Assembly (NCBI GenBank): GCA_013433145.1
Contig: CM024191.1
Span: 5,906,501 to 5,970,500 of the forward strand
Direction of reading: 5' to 3'
DNA: 64,000 bases
Origin: Ascaris suum
Lineage: Eukaryota; Nematoda; Chromadorea; Rhabditida; Ascarididae
Part shown: positions 16,501 through 28,374 of the stretch, in pieces
Position numbering within the stretch: the stretch's first letter is position 1
Layout: every line of letters begins with the position of its first letter
Notes under the pieces: generated by a model
Database searches by the model: none
What the model was told of the DNA's origin: nothing
What the model saw: only the letters and a program-made list of their open reading frames with translations
Program-made: the position numbers and the translations under genes

Positions 16501-17044
16501 CTCTGTCTCTGTTCCTTTTTTTGGGGATTTTACCGCTATCGTCACCTCCATTCCTTTGCCTTTGCTGCAGAATAGTCTCCATTGTTGACATTCAGTTGAA
16601 TAACTTTGTTTAGGTATTACGTGAATCATCCTGTCGGAGTTATTTCCTTGAAATAATCTCTCCGTTAATCTCCCCACCTCCCTTTTCCCTCGTTTCTCTC
16701 CATTGTTCCCAAAAGAAACTTTTTCAACTTTAGCCTAACCATGAGCGATACTAATGACTATCATTTCGTCACCAAATTAGTCATTGCAGAAATAAAGTGT
16801 ATTTCGTACGTACATTTCCAAATGATCCCTACCGATTTTTTTAAAATTATCGGTTTCTCCTTAAGAAGAATTTGTGTCATGTACTTCGCAGGTTTGAGAA
16901 TAATAATTAGAAGTTGCTTCAACGGTTGAATTATGTGGGCAGGATTAGACGTTGAATAAAGTTAGCGTAAACAGTGTTACTGTTACAAGAGTTTGGCACC
17001 CAAAGGTCATAAAAGTGACCCTCTTAACCCTTCCCTTCCCTTCC
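13526..17044. other. No supported gene
   Basis: Intergenic or intronic sequence. The largest ORF is a 125-codon minus ORF at 16300-16677 (MGRLTERLFQGNNSDRM..., Ser/Lys-rich, no domain), listed only as a curiosity. A short GC-rich patch at 15430-15580 has a 24-codon ATG ORF (15495-15566, MHYSSRIVDACDECFSC...) ending at gtaaat in phase 0. Neither is supported as a gene. Confidence 0.45.
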
Positions 17045-17076
17045 ATTCTGAGGGTGTTGGAACACACCCTCAGAAT
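17045..17076. repeat. Perfect 13-bp inverted repeat, 6-nt loop
   Basis: Arms attctgagggtgt (17045-17057) and acaccctcagaat (17064-17076) flank tggaac. It follows a cttccc-repeat tract and lies about 490 bp upstream of a TATA box and spectraplakin first exon. Function is unknown. Confidence 0.9.
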
Positions 17077-17564
17077 CCCTACCGCCCCCTAATGAACTTC
17101 GCCATCACAAGTGAAAAAAATTCTATGAAATTTTGGATCTCTTTTTTTTGCTGAATTCATTATGATTGCTCTATAGAGCTCATATATATAAAGGTTTTTT
17201 GGCAATAAAACTCTATACTTCACATGTAATTGTTTGGGCTTTCATTAATTCACTTCAAAGCGAAACTCATTCGTATTCGTAGAATTGTTGCCTTGATTAT
17301 TGTCTCGTTCTCAATGGTTGAACAAAGAAGTTGCTTTCGATTGTTTAACCAAAGCTTAGTGTTCTTTCACCTAGACATTATCACGTCATATGTGTCGTTT
17401 AGTTTTTTCGCTGTTTGATGAGTCAGAAGTGTTGACAATATGAGCAAAAATTTTCGAGTAGCAATATTGTTTTGTTATCTTCATTGAAATGAGACGATTA
17501 TATGTACCTTAAGATTGTGTACCTTTGGTATACCTTTGTAACTTTAATGTGCCTTTAGTGAGAC

Positions 17565-17572
17565 TATATAAA
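17565..17572 (+). promoter_or_regulatory. Candidate TATA box for spectraplakin first exon A
   Basis: TATATAAA lies 94 bp upstream of the ATG at 17659, and its last bases overlap an in-frame TAA (17569-17571). A start site about 30 bp downstream would give a leader of about 60 nt. Such AT-rich strings are common by chance here, so this is suggestive only. Confidence 0.3.
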
Positions 17573-17658
17573 CTTGGCATACCTTTAACGCCCAGGTGTC
17601 TCAAAAGTTAACCGGTCAAACGATTAGCGATTTCAGTGTACATTTAATTAGCGAACAA

Positions 17659-17845
17659 ATGCCGAACGACCGTTCTATGAAGTTGACGGAAAACAACAAT
17701 AATAATCGAGATGAAGTGAAAAGGAACGAAGAGGAACAAAAAAATGGTAACACAGAAAGAAGTGACTGGGAAAGTTGGATGAGGTCACAACCTCTAAGCG
17801 TTCTTAAGCTTGATCGCACTGAACGACTCGTTCTTCGAATTGGAG
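17659..17845 (+). CDS. vab-10: Spectraplakin (vab-10-like) alternative first exon A
   Basis: N-terminal exon of a spectraplakin, a giant linker of actin and microtubules. The ATG is the first in frame after a TAA at 17569. Residues 1-45 are hydrophilic and disordered-looking (Asn run, then Lys/Glu-rich, DWESWMRSQ). The end, LDRTERLVLRIG, corresponds to the segment just before DERD in MACF1-type isoforms, a consensus recalled rather than searched here. The donor GGAG|gtgagc leaves phase 1. Joining to the exon at 35062 gives [15 protein letters not shown] with no gap, removing a 17.2 kb intron. Strength: family wording plus exact phase. The 5' end may instead be trans-spliced at ttcag (17636). 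Confidence 0.7.
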
Positions 17846-18971
17846 GTGAGCCAGAATTTTCTCTCTCTTTTTTTTTTAATGCTCAGTATTCCTCTGCATT
17901 TTACGAATATCCAACCAGTTTTCCAAAAAAAAAAAAAATTTTTTTTCTTGCGTATTTTATAATTCTGCTGCTGGGAATATGTAATTGAATCATCATTATT
18001 GCGTATTTGAGTTGTACGTATTTCGCGTCAAGAACATTTCGTCCGATTTTTTTTTTTTTCATTTCATCTCAATTTTTTTTTAATAAGAAGATGCTGATAA
18101 TCGACTCAGAGTTCTAGATTATTTTTGAAAACTTCTTAACTGATTCACTCAAAGATTTTATAAGTGATGTGGAATTAAAAGTATTTTCGAGTATATATTG
18201 AAGATATATAGTGTTGGAATTGTCTAGCTCAATGAAATCCAATGGAGTCGCTATGGCAACGAGTTTTTTTTTTTTCAGCTTAGAATATTTTTTTCAGTAA
18301 GCAGTTTCTTTATCTATAAAAGTCATTTATGAAATTAGAAATAAAAGCTGTAATTATTGAAGACATTATTGATAATTGCATCGAAATTAGATTACATTGC
18401 AAAATAATTTTAGTGATAATTTTAACACAAAATAAGATCTTAAAAACGCATCAATTTTCTCTTATTTTTCTATTGTTTCTTTTTTTATCATAACACATTT
18501 CTGTTATAATGCAATTACGTTTATACGCTATACTATACTCATCATAATAGCGCATCTATTGTTTTTCATTCTTATTGAATTATCATTTCCCTGCTTATCA
18601 AATAACGCTTCAATTTATTAGCTTTCTACTAAACTTTTTCATTTATTGCTCTATGTATCTTCGAGGAAAAGAGGCATTTTCACTAGAGTCAGTTCAATTC
18701 AATTATCATACTTTTTCATCCGAGTCCTTCTTTGATTGATGTCGACTCTTTTTTTTGCTCAGATCGTCTTATAACGCATTTTTTTCTTATATGTAACTCA
18801 TTCATGTATTACGTCAGAATGAGAATGAGACCATTCGACTGTCAGTAAAATTGTTTTTTGAATAATCATCATGTAGAAGCGCTTTTGAAGGCGTTACGAC
18901 CATTTTCATTATTGTTCGCATGTGCGTAAGATGCTGCCAACAACTTTTCATCTTTAAATAGGTGGATCGAT

Positions 18972-19091
<120 letters not shown>

Positions 19092-20878
19092 TGGGTTGTG
19101 CTATCCATGCATATTTCTGTTATCAAGTCTTTTCCAGTATACCTGAAATAAGCATGAAGGATGCAGTATTGACGTTTTTGTTTTTTTAAGAACCTATCTT
19201 AATATGCGTTTTTGATGGCGATGTGAGCGATGAATAGATGCTCACTATCGAACGAGTGAAAATGAATGGCATGTGAAAGGTTAGTGCATCGAAAGAAATT
19301 GACGATGATTCGTGTGTTTATATGAAGCATCGCCGTTATGTAATGACCACCCACACGCATGGTTTTTCGTTCTTGCTTTTTGGTTCTCTCCTTTCCCGCG
19401 GGAGAGGGGAGGGAGAATATTCTAGTATGTGAACAGTCTTTACTGAAGTGCATTTCAGAATAATTCGTTACTACTCACTCTTCTTAAGTAATTGCTAGGG
19501 TTAATTCGGTTCCCAATGCATCAATGACAAGCACATTCACATAAACACTCAAACTTTAGATATGCAACGATGCTCAATATCGATGGCCTGCCGAGTAAAT
19601 TAGTGGGGAAAATTTCGAAGATTCCAGGGAAACTATGAAGAAAGATGTGTGAAAAAGTTAAGTAAAGGAGTTTTTGCATTCCATTTATGAGGGAAATTTT
19701 TTTCTGGAGAATCCTTCGAAAATCGGCGATTTTTGACACACATGCACGGCCGCTTTATTTTTTAAAACTGTTAGTATGAGCGCTATGCATAACTCTCAGC
19801 AAAATATACTGTACCTTGAAGCATCCTTGAAGAAACATGTTAGTTTGCAATGATTTTTATGCTTCACCTGTAAATGATTTGCTAGTTTGCAATGATTTCA
19901 TAATGGTAGTCGCCTTTACTTTTCCTTGCCTAAATTTTGAGCGTATTTTCATTCGGAGATGCAGCTTGTGTTAACCTGAGGTAAAGTTTTTTTTTTTCAA
20001 ATTTGAGCGTTTTGCTTCCAAAAGCAAAAGCTGAAAAGGTAACAGCCAACTACTTTTAAGATGCCATCGGCATTTTTGTTCGCTTAATATCGCCCACATA
20101 AAAATTTCTACACTTGCACTATAAAGTCATTCATCTGTGCCATTTGTGCAATGCGTACTGCTGTAATACCTGCATCTACAAGTATTACCTGCACAAGGTG
20201 TGCCTTCTGTGCGCTCGGTCTGTGCTAATTGCGCTGACTACTTTGTACTTTATGTGGTTCTACTATCACTGCACTGTGTATGAAGTTCTACAGCCCTTTT
20301 GTCATTATGCAGCAGCGTTGTGATTTGTCGAGGCGACTAGAAACGAAGAATAGGTAAGGGAATTTGAACATATCAACAAATGCTTATAGGCTAACTGTTT
20401 CGTGATACACCACTCAGGTAACAATTGTTGCTGACGAGTTCACCTGAGGTTATGAAACTTCGTTCGACTTTTTTTGAAATCGTTTCATGATTTTTTGAGA
20501 TAGAGACGTTTCATAGGCGAATAATTTGCTTTGATCGATGCACTTTATGATTTATTTGGTATGCCATCTGCACACATATACACGCGCACACATAAACACA
20601 CACACATATACATACAAAACGCATCACCCCGCGCACAGATCAGAAAAAAAAAGCGCGATGTTCGACGTATTTAGCGTTGCACTTCGTTCACATCTTAGAC
20701 GCACATCTTCACTTTTACCGAACGTTTTGGCACGTTGTGATGCTTCAATTTCGACGATGTTAGTTTCTCAGTTTTCTCTTTTTTTTGTGCATTAAAAAAA
20801 ATTCCACGTTGGAATTATTGCCAGCCGGTTTTTTTTTTTGTTTTTATAGAAATTTGCAAGAATTCGCAATTAGCTTTT

Positions 20879-20880
<2 letters not shown>

Positions 20881-20960
<80 letters not shown>
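20881..20960. repeat. (AT)40 microsatellite
   Basis: Uninterrupted 80-bp AT array, immediately followed by a perfect hairpin (20973-21006). Confidence 0.97.
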
Positions 20961-20965
<5 letters not shown>

Positions 20966-20972
20966 TAACCAT

Positions 20973-21006
20973 AGAACTTTCATATATGTATGTATATGAA
21001 AGTTCT
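20973..21006. repeat. Perfect 14-bp inverted repeat, 6-nt loop
   Basis: Arms agaactttcatata and tatatgaaagttct are exact reverse complements around tgtatg. Twelve bases separate it from the (AT)40 array. Confidence 0.92.
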
Positions 21007-23444
21007 GTGATTATTTACATGAACTCATAGTTATGTTAACAGTGAAGTTGTTATGCGGTTATCCGAAGTGACTGGCGACCTAATTTACTTACTCTTCCTC
21101 GCATTATACTATATTCGTATCGTTTTAATGCAGTATAATGCATTTTTATGGTCTGTTCGTCGAAATTGTTTGTTTAATTTTATATTTTATTTTTTTTGAA
21201 ATCCTTTGCATCATTTCTCACTCATATTATCGATTCTCATACTTTTATATCCATCGCTTTCTGTTATTTCTCACAACTCAATGAGAGAATATTCTAGTAA
21301 TGCATCAAATTTGACCTTGATAATAATGAATGCATTAAAATCTTTTCAATTACTTTGAAATTGTGTTGCGGATTTAGCGATATACTTCTCTACAACTCTC
21401 GATTTGTATCGTTTCAAAAGTTTCCCATCTTACTATACATGCAACAAAGTCATTGAGTCAAGCGAATATTGTAGTAGAGGTTTTGAAATATCGTTGTGAT
21501 AGTATTTTAGCATATGCAATTCTTTTCTTTGCAGTTTTATTGTTTCATTCAATTGTAGTCATTTAAAAGCGTTTTGATTCAATTTAAATGCTCCCATCAT
21601 TTCACTACGTTGATTTAGACTCCTTAAGCTGAGCAACAAAATTCTTCACTTTCTTATTGCCGCCGATTTAATAAAATTATATGACAGAAATTTTCCTGCA
21701 CCTTAAATAATTGCGATTAGGCTTTGAGGAATTGAATATGACGAATTGGTTATATACTAAAAATTTGCATATTGATTTTGTTGCGCGCTCAAGTTTGTAT
21801 CAGTGAATAATTACTCATTACTGTTGCTTATTATATTAACAGATCATCGTCTTCATTTTATTTACATATTACTTTGTTTTCTTTTTTTTTCAGACTAGAG
21901 GTATTTTATTATGGAAATCATATTCTGGAAACAAAATGGAAAGCATAACGTAACGAAGTTGTTCGATATGTTAGAAAACCTACAATTTTGAAGTTTTATA
22001 AGTTTATTGTGTCATTGCTTATTTGAACGTTTGATCGCAATCAATGAATAGTTTTCATTTATACGGGCCTTTATTCTTGGAAATTCATATTTTGCCTTAA
22101 TGGCCGTTTAATTTTCCATTTTCACTGCTTCTTCAAGTGTGCTAAATTATAAAAAAATTAGCTAAAAGAACCAATTTAACTAAATTATGAATTCATAAAT
22201 GCACAGTTGATATTCATACTTGAGTGCTCTATTTATTTTAATGTCCACCGCATTTAACTAAGATGTTTGAAAGCGTCCAATAGTTAAAGAATAGGTGAAG
22301 TGCTAAAGAATATAAAGCATGATCTAATAATGCGACATGCCAAAATAGATGATCAACTGAGGAAGGTATATAGTGGAATGCTTATAAGAACACTTACGAA
22401 AGCTAATTCACTTGATGAAGTTCAAAGGCATGATGGATTTAGTGCGGCAGTTTTTTAAAGACGGTCCAGAAGAGATGAGTTGTTTTATAATTCATAAAAT
22501 TGAAGGTTTTGATTTGAATTTTTAATTCACCTAACAAAATGCTAACTTATCGGTTTATTGAAGAGACAAAAAAAGATATGAATTTTAGTTTTTTTCTTTG
22601 CATTGGATCTCGCCTAATTAGAGTGTCATTTTGAAATTCTTTTCTTTTCACTTTTCTAAATGATTTTTTCATCGATCATCTTTTCCTCGTTGAAAAATTT
22701 ATCATACATTTTTCGTTATTATTTAATTTTAAGGCTGAATAATGTTATACTCGAATATCGCATGAAAATTTGCGCAAGAAATGGCTTGAAAATCTTTCGA
22801 GTTTTATAACTCATTGCTTTATTAGTAGATCGCAATCAATCAAAATGTATGAAATATGAGCGAAATGAGTGAAAAATTCGCCATACAAATCTCCCTAATT
22901 TAAACGGCTCTATCTTGAAAAATTGCCTAAGAATTTTCGCAAATGGGGCGATCTCTTATTCACTTTAAAATACCTTAAAATATTCCTTTTAAGTGGAATT
23001 GATAGAATTTCGCTTGCTTGTGTACAAAAAAAAACCAATTTCTTGAGCGAAATTTGTGTCTTAGATTTATTTTATTAAGCAATGTTTTGTCTTTTTTTTC
23101 TCTCTCTTTTTTTCAATCAGAATTTGTCACATAGGAATCAAGCAATGTTTTAATAACAACGAATTATTCACGTTTTGTCTTCAGCGTGCGTTGTCGACCA
23201 CTTGCAAATACCGTCACGGCAATAACCTTTTTTTTTGGGTTTTTTGCTTTTCTTAATGCAAAGAATTCATTTCCGCAAAATAACTGCAAGGAAAGTCAGT
23301 TTCAGATAATACCCTATTTTTTTGTTTACAGTCAAAATAATACAAATCTGGAATGTCTTGAATTTTTCAGCTCCTTTTTTATGGCGATCTAATAAGCTGA
23401 GTTATCTAGTATCATCTAGTAAAGATCCTTGATCTAGTATTGTA

Positions 23445-23468
23445 TTGACCTCCTAACAAGGAGGTCAA
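23445..23468. repeat. Perfect 10-bp inverted repeat, 4-nt loop
   Basis: ttgacctcct-aaca-aggaggtcaa. It lies just downstream of three copies of atctagta within about 40 bp, at the left edge of the GC-richer island 23490-24700. Confidence 0.9.
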
Positions 23469-23785
23469 CAAAAAGTTAAGTATGCTCTCAAAGGTTCGCG
23501 AATTAAGAGTGAAGTTGAACAAACTAGAAAAAGTCCTTTTGAAAACGCGGCCTGTATCATGCTGCTCGCTGTCGACTGTGCTGCTGCTCGTCCTCCACTG
23601 CCCGCCGTCGTCGCACCTGAGCTCATGTGTCACGCTCCCGATTCACCGCTAATCAGTGTTGCGCGCTACTCCAGACGATGGTGCACTCCGTGCACCAACG
23701 ACACCTTTTGGATTTGCCAGTTACCCAATAATATACCATGTATTGTTGAAGCGGTTAATTTTCCAATGCCAACTGCTTGACGAGT

Positions 23786-23845
23786 TGATGGTTGGATGGT
23801 TAGATGGTGCAGTTTGGACGAGTGGTCGGATGGCTGGATGGGCGT
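23786..23845. repeat. Degenerate ggatgg tandem repeat
   Basis: About 60 bp built from gatgg, ggatgg and agatgg units (gttgatggttggatggttag, then tcggatggctggatgggcg), inside the GC-richer island. Confidence 0.6.
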
Positions 23846-23891
23846 GATGCGAGACGTGAACGTGCCCAATGCCTCTGTCCTTGCTTACATT

Positions 23892-24185
23892 TCAATATGT
23901 AACGAAGTTGTCATCCGTTTGGTCGTTTGCTTCTTCGTAAGTGAAGCTCGAATCCATCAGCGTTTCGCTTTGATCTGAATAGCTGTCGCCGTCAGCGCAT
24001 GACGATCTCTGAGAATCCATTTGCGTTCGCTTTTCGGTTTTTAAGTAGCCTGCATGTGTCATCGTCTTTGCCGTTTCTTCACAAGACTTGCAAATGCACT
24101 CGTTGCACAGAGTGCAACACCAACACCATATTCCACCGTGGAAAGAATCACTGTTTGCACTTTGGCGGTGCCTTGCGAGCCACAC
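23892..24185 (-). CDS. Unrecognised Cys-rich / acidic-tail ORF
   Basis: An open minus frame of about 97 codons with no ATG at its start, so it could only be a terminal exon or a relic. It has a compact cysteine cluster, CWCCTLCNECICKSC, with C-x2-C-x2-C-x-C-x2-C spacing, a metal-binding-like pattern. A hydrophilic tail rich in Asp/Ser/Glu/Thr follows (DSQRSSCADGDSYSDQSE, then EEANDQTDDNFVTY, stop). The tail composition is much more protein-like than chance. No domain family is assigned; the spacing resembles part of Sprouty-type clusters but the rest does not. It may be a nested antisense gene or chance. Confidence 0.25.
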   Translation of the reverse strand: MWLARHRQSANSDSFHGGIWCWCCTLCNECICKSCEETAKTMTHAGYLKTEKRTQMDSQRSSCADGDSYSDQSETLMDSSFTYEEANDQTDDNFVTY

Positions 24186-24290
24186 CTCAAATTTGGGTAT
24201 TTTAACCTTTATTATAATATTCAGGTATCAAAAAATGGCGACAAACACTCATATAATAAGCAGGAACAAGACGCCCGACTTTAGCATACA

Positions 24291-24701
24291 ATGATAACGA
24301 GGAAGTACAGCACACGTATACAACAGCAAACATTGACGCCTAAAAAGGTTCACGACAAAAAAAGAATCTACTTTATATGTGACACAACTCTCGCACAAAG
24401 ACAACTTCAACATCAGCAGCTAAAACGACGTTACGCTAGGCTTTTATTATCGAACACAAAATCTACGCTGAAGATGCACTGTCAACTCATAGACGGCGAG
24501 ATGCAACCACAAAGAAAGAAGTCTCACTCCAACAGTCGAAGTCACGGTTTAACAGTCACCGAACATTTGGGGTGCATTTATATAGCCTGCTTGTTTATAG
24601 CCGGTTTATGTAGCCTGTCTGCAGCAACCTATGGACGCCATTTCTTTGGGCACTATTGGATGTGCAACTTTGATATCTTTAAGGGCAAAATTTCCCACTG
24701 A
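24291..24701 (+). CDS. Unrecognised 136-codon ORF
   Basis: One of the longest ATG-initiated ORFs outside the transposons. The first about 95 residues are Gln/Lys/Arg/Ser-rich (TRIQQQTLTPKKVHDKKR...). One hydrophobic segment follows (LGCIYIACLFIAGLCSLSA, about residues 92-111), then a short tail. It sits in a GC-richer island between spectraplakin first exons A and B. No domain is recognised; it has no clear splice sites and could be a single-exon nested gene or chance. Confidence 0.22.
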   Translation: MITRKYSTRIQQQTLTPKKVHDKKRIYFICDTTLAQRQLQHQQLKRRYARLLLSNTKSTLKMHCQLIDGEMQPQRKKSHSNSRSHGLTVTEHLGCIYIACLFIAGLCSLSAATYGRHFFGHYWMCNFDIFKGKISH

Positions 24702-27082
24702 TCGATCTCTTTGTTTTCTTTGCATTCGCGTGCAGTCGTGATAAGTATGATGCATTATCTAGTATGGTCTAGTGATCTGATCATAAATAATGAGCTGAGT
24801 AAATAGCCTGATTTTCTTTTCAAGAAAAATTTTCTATTCATTTTCCCTCAGCATTTCAACCTGGAAAACTCGATAGCCGAATTCAATTTTGTAAATAGTG
24901 GTTGGAAATTTTATTTGTATCTCTTACGAAAAAATCTTTTCATATGAGGAAAAAAATTATACTCCTAGGGAGGGGAAATGAAAATAAAAATTAAGCAAAT
25001 ATCCACAGAGCTTAGCGAAAGATATTCGCTTAAACATATATTACTGACTAGATTAAATTGTTGTTGTTTGTCTTTCATAGATCATATGAATTTATAGCAA
25101 TGTTTTAGAATTAGGCAGTTTCTATGTCACTTAGAGAACACTTGCGACTCTTATTCTTACCTTCTAAATGACCTTAATTTAAAGATATTCTAGTTGAGTT
25201 GGATTAACTCGTGCATATATTGTTTGAGATATGTGGAGATTGGCATTGATTTCTACGCTTTGCAGAATTTCTTTTTCTTTTCTTTTCTTTTTTTTTTTTT
25301 TGCATCACAGAAATGGAGTTTTTTTTTTCTCGCTGATTTTGAAATATGATTATTGTTAAATCCGCGAAGGTAGTAGAGAACCGTTGTTTAGCCGTATATA
25401 TTTGTAAGGAATTCCGAGATGTCGGATTGCGTAAGAATAAGTCTGCTAAAAATTATTCGGTTGTTTTATTTAAAAAAAAATTCTATGAAATAAATATTAA
25501 ACAAATTAATAAACACATTTATTAAGCAATATAAATAAATTGAGTAAATAAATAAGCATATAAATACATAAATAGATAAGCAAGTTTAAATGTTCCAATT
25601 TTAATTTGCGTATTTTATTTCGCGAATCTACATTAGAAATTTGAATAAATTTTTGAATAATCGAAATTTATATCGCTCGTTCTTACTGACTTTTTTTTTA
25701 GCTAATTATTTGCTCTGAATTTTAAAATGTGCGATATTAAATGAAATATTCGACGCTATTTTCATATCTATTTCTCATAAAAATCCATTGAATTCTGATA
25801 TTGCTGAAGGAATCCCATATTCACTAGCGATATTTATTGGTCGCACTGGCGTTGAAAGAGGGGAAATAGCATATTTCTTACAATCACAACTTGTGCCGCA
25901 TAATTTGAATCCTGCTGTATTGCCTCAGTTATACTATATTATTTAGGCCCTACAGGTTATACCTTATAATTTACGCTATACTAAATTAGTGTCCATTATT
26001 CAAGAAAGCTTATAGCGGCACACTAGTAAGTACGGATTTCTAGAGCGGCTATTACTTGTAAAATATTTCGGTTATCGCCCAACACTCTCTCAATTAATGT
26101 GCTAAATTTTATGAGTTGAGCTCGGAATTAGGAAGGCACTCAATCGTTTGCAGTAAAATTTGTTCAAATGATTTACCGTCTTATTGATGGCCAACCTAAT
26201 AATTGTTTATTATCATCATTCATTGATTTTTGCTCCGTTTATGAGAAGTGATAAAAATTTGAAAACATTTTATAATTTTATTGCCGAGAGTATAATCTTT
26301 TCTGGTTTTCCAACTCATATAATATTTCTTTTGTAATTTTAAAGATTATTTTAGATAGACTCAATCAACTTTCTTGGTTTTTTTTTTCTTCGTTGTAATT
26401 TAATCAGCAATATTTTCATATGGGAAAATATTTGCTCAATTTGATAAGGTTTTTTTTTTTAATTTCTGTGTAACCAAACTGTCCCTTTTTTTTAAGGGGA
26501 ACTTTCTAAGCTTTACGTAACGCGATAGGCACTATTTGATTTGTGCAGCTGCGTTTACTAGTAAACGCCATTGAGAATATAACCGAATAATTGGGCAAAC
26601 TTCAAATCCTCGAGAACAAAAAAAAAAACTACTCCCATTTATCGTTGACATTTTCATTTCTCATTCATGAGAACTTTTTCGAAACTCTTTGAAAGTTTCC
26701 CTGTGAAAGAGCATTTTACACTTCATAGATCCCACATAAGAAAATTGCCATGCCTGATGGAGTTTAAATTAAAAATCGAGATAATCAAGTTTGTCGTTGA
26801 TTGTTTTTTCCATGAGGCGTAGGGGAAATCATTTGATAAGGGTTGTTATTGCTCTTATGCCTTGAGTTGATTTGTGGAACGATGGAAAGAATCAGCGATA
26901 ATGAATGCATTGAAGCATATCCAATTTTCACAGTAATAAACTAGCCATATTCAATTATGCAAATAGCGCTCATAAAATTGTAATTATTTTTTCATCGTTT
27001 GGAAATGGTTCAATGTTCTAAATTGAATTTTAACGTGCTGAGTAAAATTGCCTAAATCTTCGGCTTTCTTCTATAATTTTGT

Positions 27083-27391
27083 CTATTTCGAATAGATCAT
27101 CCAAATATTTCTAGTAGAAATGAAAATTTTCAAAAAAATTTTCGTCTGTTTGCTCAGCGGCCTTTTAAAGGTGGAGGTTTTAGAATATGCGTTTCCGCTC
27201 AAAATTACATCACAGTGATAGGTGAACATCAGCTCGTTTTCGTACGTATAATGCGCACTAAGAACGATATGAGAAACTTTATTACCGTAGGTAGATCGTA
27301 TCGCCTCAATAAATAGCCGTTGTTGCAAATCGCCTTTTAAAGGGGAATTTCGTCGATGGTCTTCCTCTCCCCATCCTTCCTTATCCTGCAC
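27083..27391 (-). CDS. Unrecognised protein-like ORF, possible exon or relic
   Basis: An open minus frame of about 102 codons after a TAG, with no initiator ATG. The central part (SPLKGDLQQRLFIEAIRSTY, then GNKVSHIVLSAHYTYENELM) has mixed, natural-looking composition, unlike chance ORFs of this AT-rich DNA. On the DNA it includes two copies of gccttttaaagg about 170 bp apart. No family is recognised. It may be an internal or terminal exon of a nested gene or part of an unknown repeat. Confidence 0.25.
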   Translation of the reverse strand: MQDKEGWGEEDHRRNSPLKGDLQQRLFIEAIRSTYGNKVSHIVLSAHYTYENELMFTYHCDVILSGNAYSKTSTFKRPLSKQTKIFLKIFISTRNIWMIYSK

Positions 27392-28374
27392 TGCCCCCCT
27401 TTTCTATCGCCTACATGAATTGATTGATATCAGTATGCGAAGAAAAAAAAATTTTTTTTTCGTCTACAGTGAAATATTTTCCAATCTAATAAAGCTAAAC
27501 GTACTGAGGTGCATAAACGATATAATATTTTTCCTTATATCACATAGTTTACTGATACTATTTCTAATGAAGTAAATAGTACGTAACTTACTTTATCGGT
27601 CGAAAAACTTTTATTAAGTTATCGATCGATATCGATCGGAAGCGTGTTTTTTTTTTCATTTTTATACAGCACATTTGCTTTCAACCAAATTTGATAAGAA
27701 ACCTATAAAAATGTTCTGAGCACAGCGGCGAACTGCGTCATAGAGCGATCAGAAATCATCTTGTGAATTGACGATTCAATAGCATCTTATTAATGCTAAT
27801 TAAAGAATAAATAAATCAACGTCTTTTGCCATTGTTGAGGTGATTAATCACAGTTTATTGTTTAAGCATCTTCGAAAAAAAAAAGAAAAAGAGGGATTCC
27901 TACTAAATAGAAATGAAAAATCTTTTTTTTTTTCTCGTCTGTGAAAAATTATTCCCTAATTGGAATAAAGCTTTCAAAAATAATGTGGCACCTAAATTGA
28001 TATGATGTTCTAGCTTATATTGCGAATATTTTGATCAACTTTCTAATGAATTCGCTCAAAACGCTCATTTAGATGTCAGTGGAAATGTGGAAACATTCTT
28101 CAAAAAAAAAAAAAAAGAGAGAAAAGATTCGGAATTTGTTGGCAACGAGTTTGAAATGGAATTTTTTCCATTTAAGTGGCCGAACTTCTAGATTTGTTTA
28201 TTAAAAAAAAGCGGCATTATTGCCTTTATGGTCGACCGATTTTCGTAGTGCATACTTTCTCTTTTGTTATTTAAATCTGCATTATTCGATGCACTAAATC
28301 TGTTTACGAATTGAAAGGCTTTTGTTTGTCGCATTGTTAGACTATCGTACATCGCCTCTTAACCTACACAAAAA

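Noticed and set aside
16300..16677. 125-codon minus ORF
   Set aside because: No domain, no splice or promoter support; length alone is not decisive in this moderately GC-rich patch.
17846..17988. Continuation of the exon A frame past 17845
   Set aside because: The reading after GGAG|gtgagc is low-complexity and poly-T derived, while splicing at 17845 restores the conserved domain exactly.
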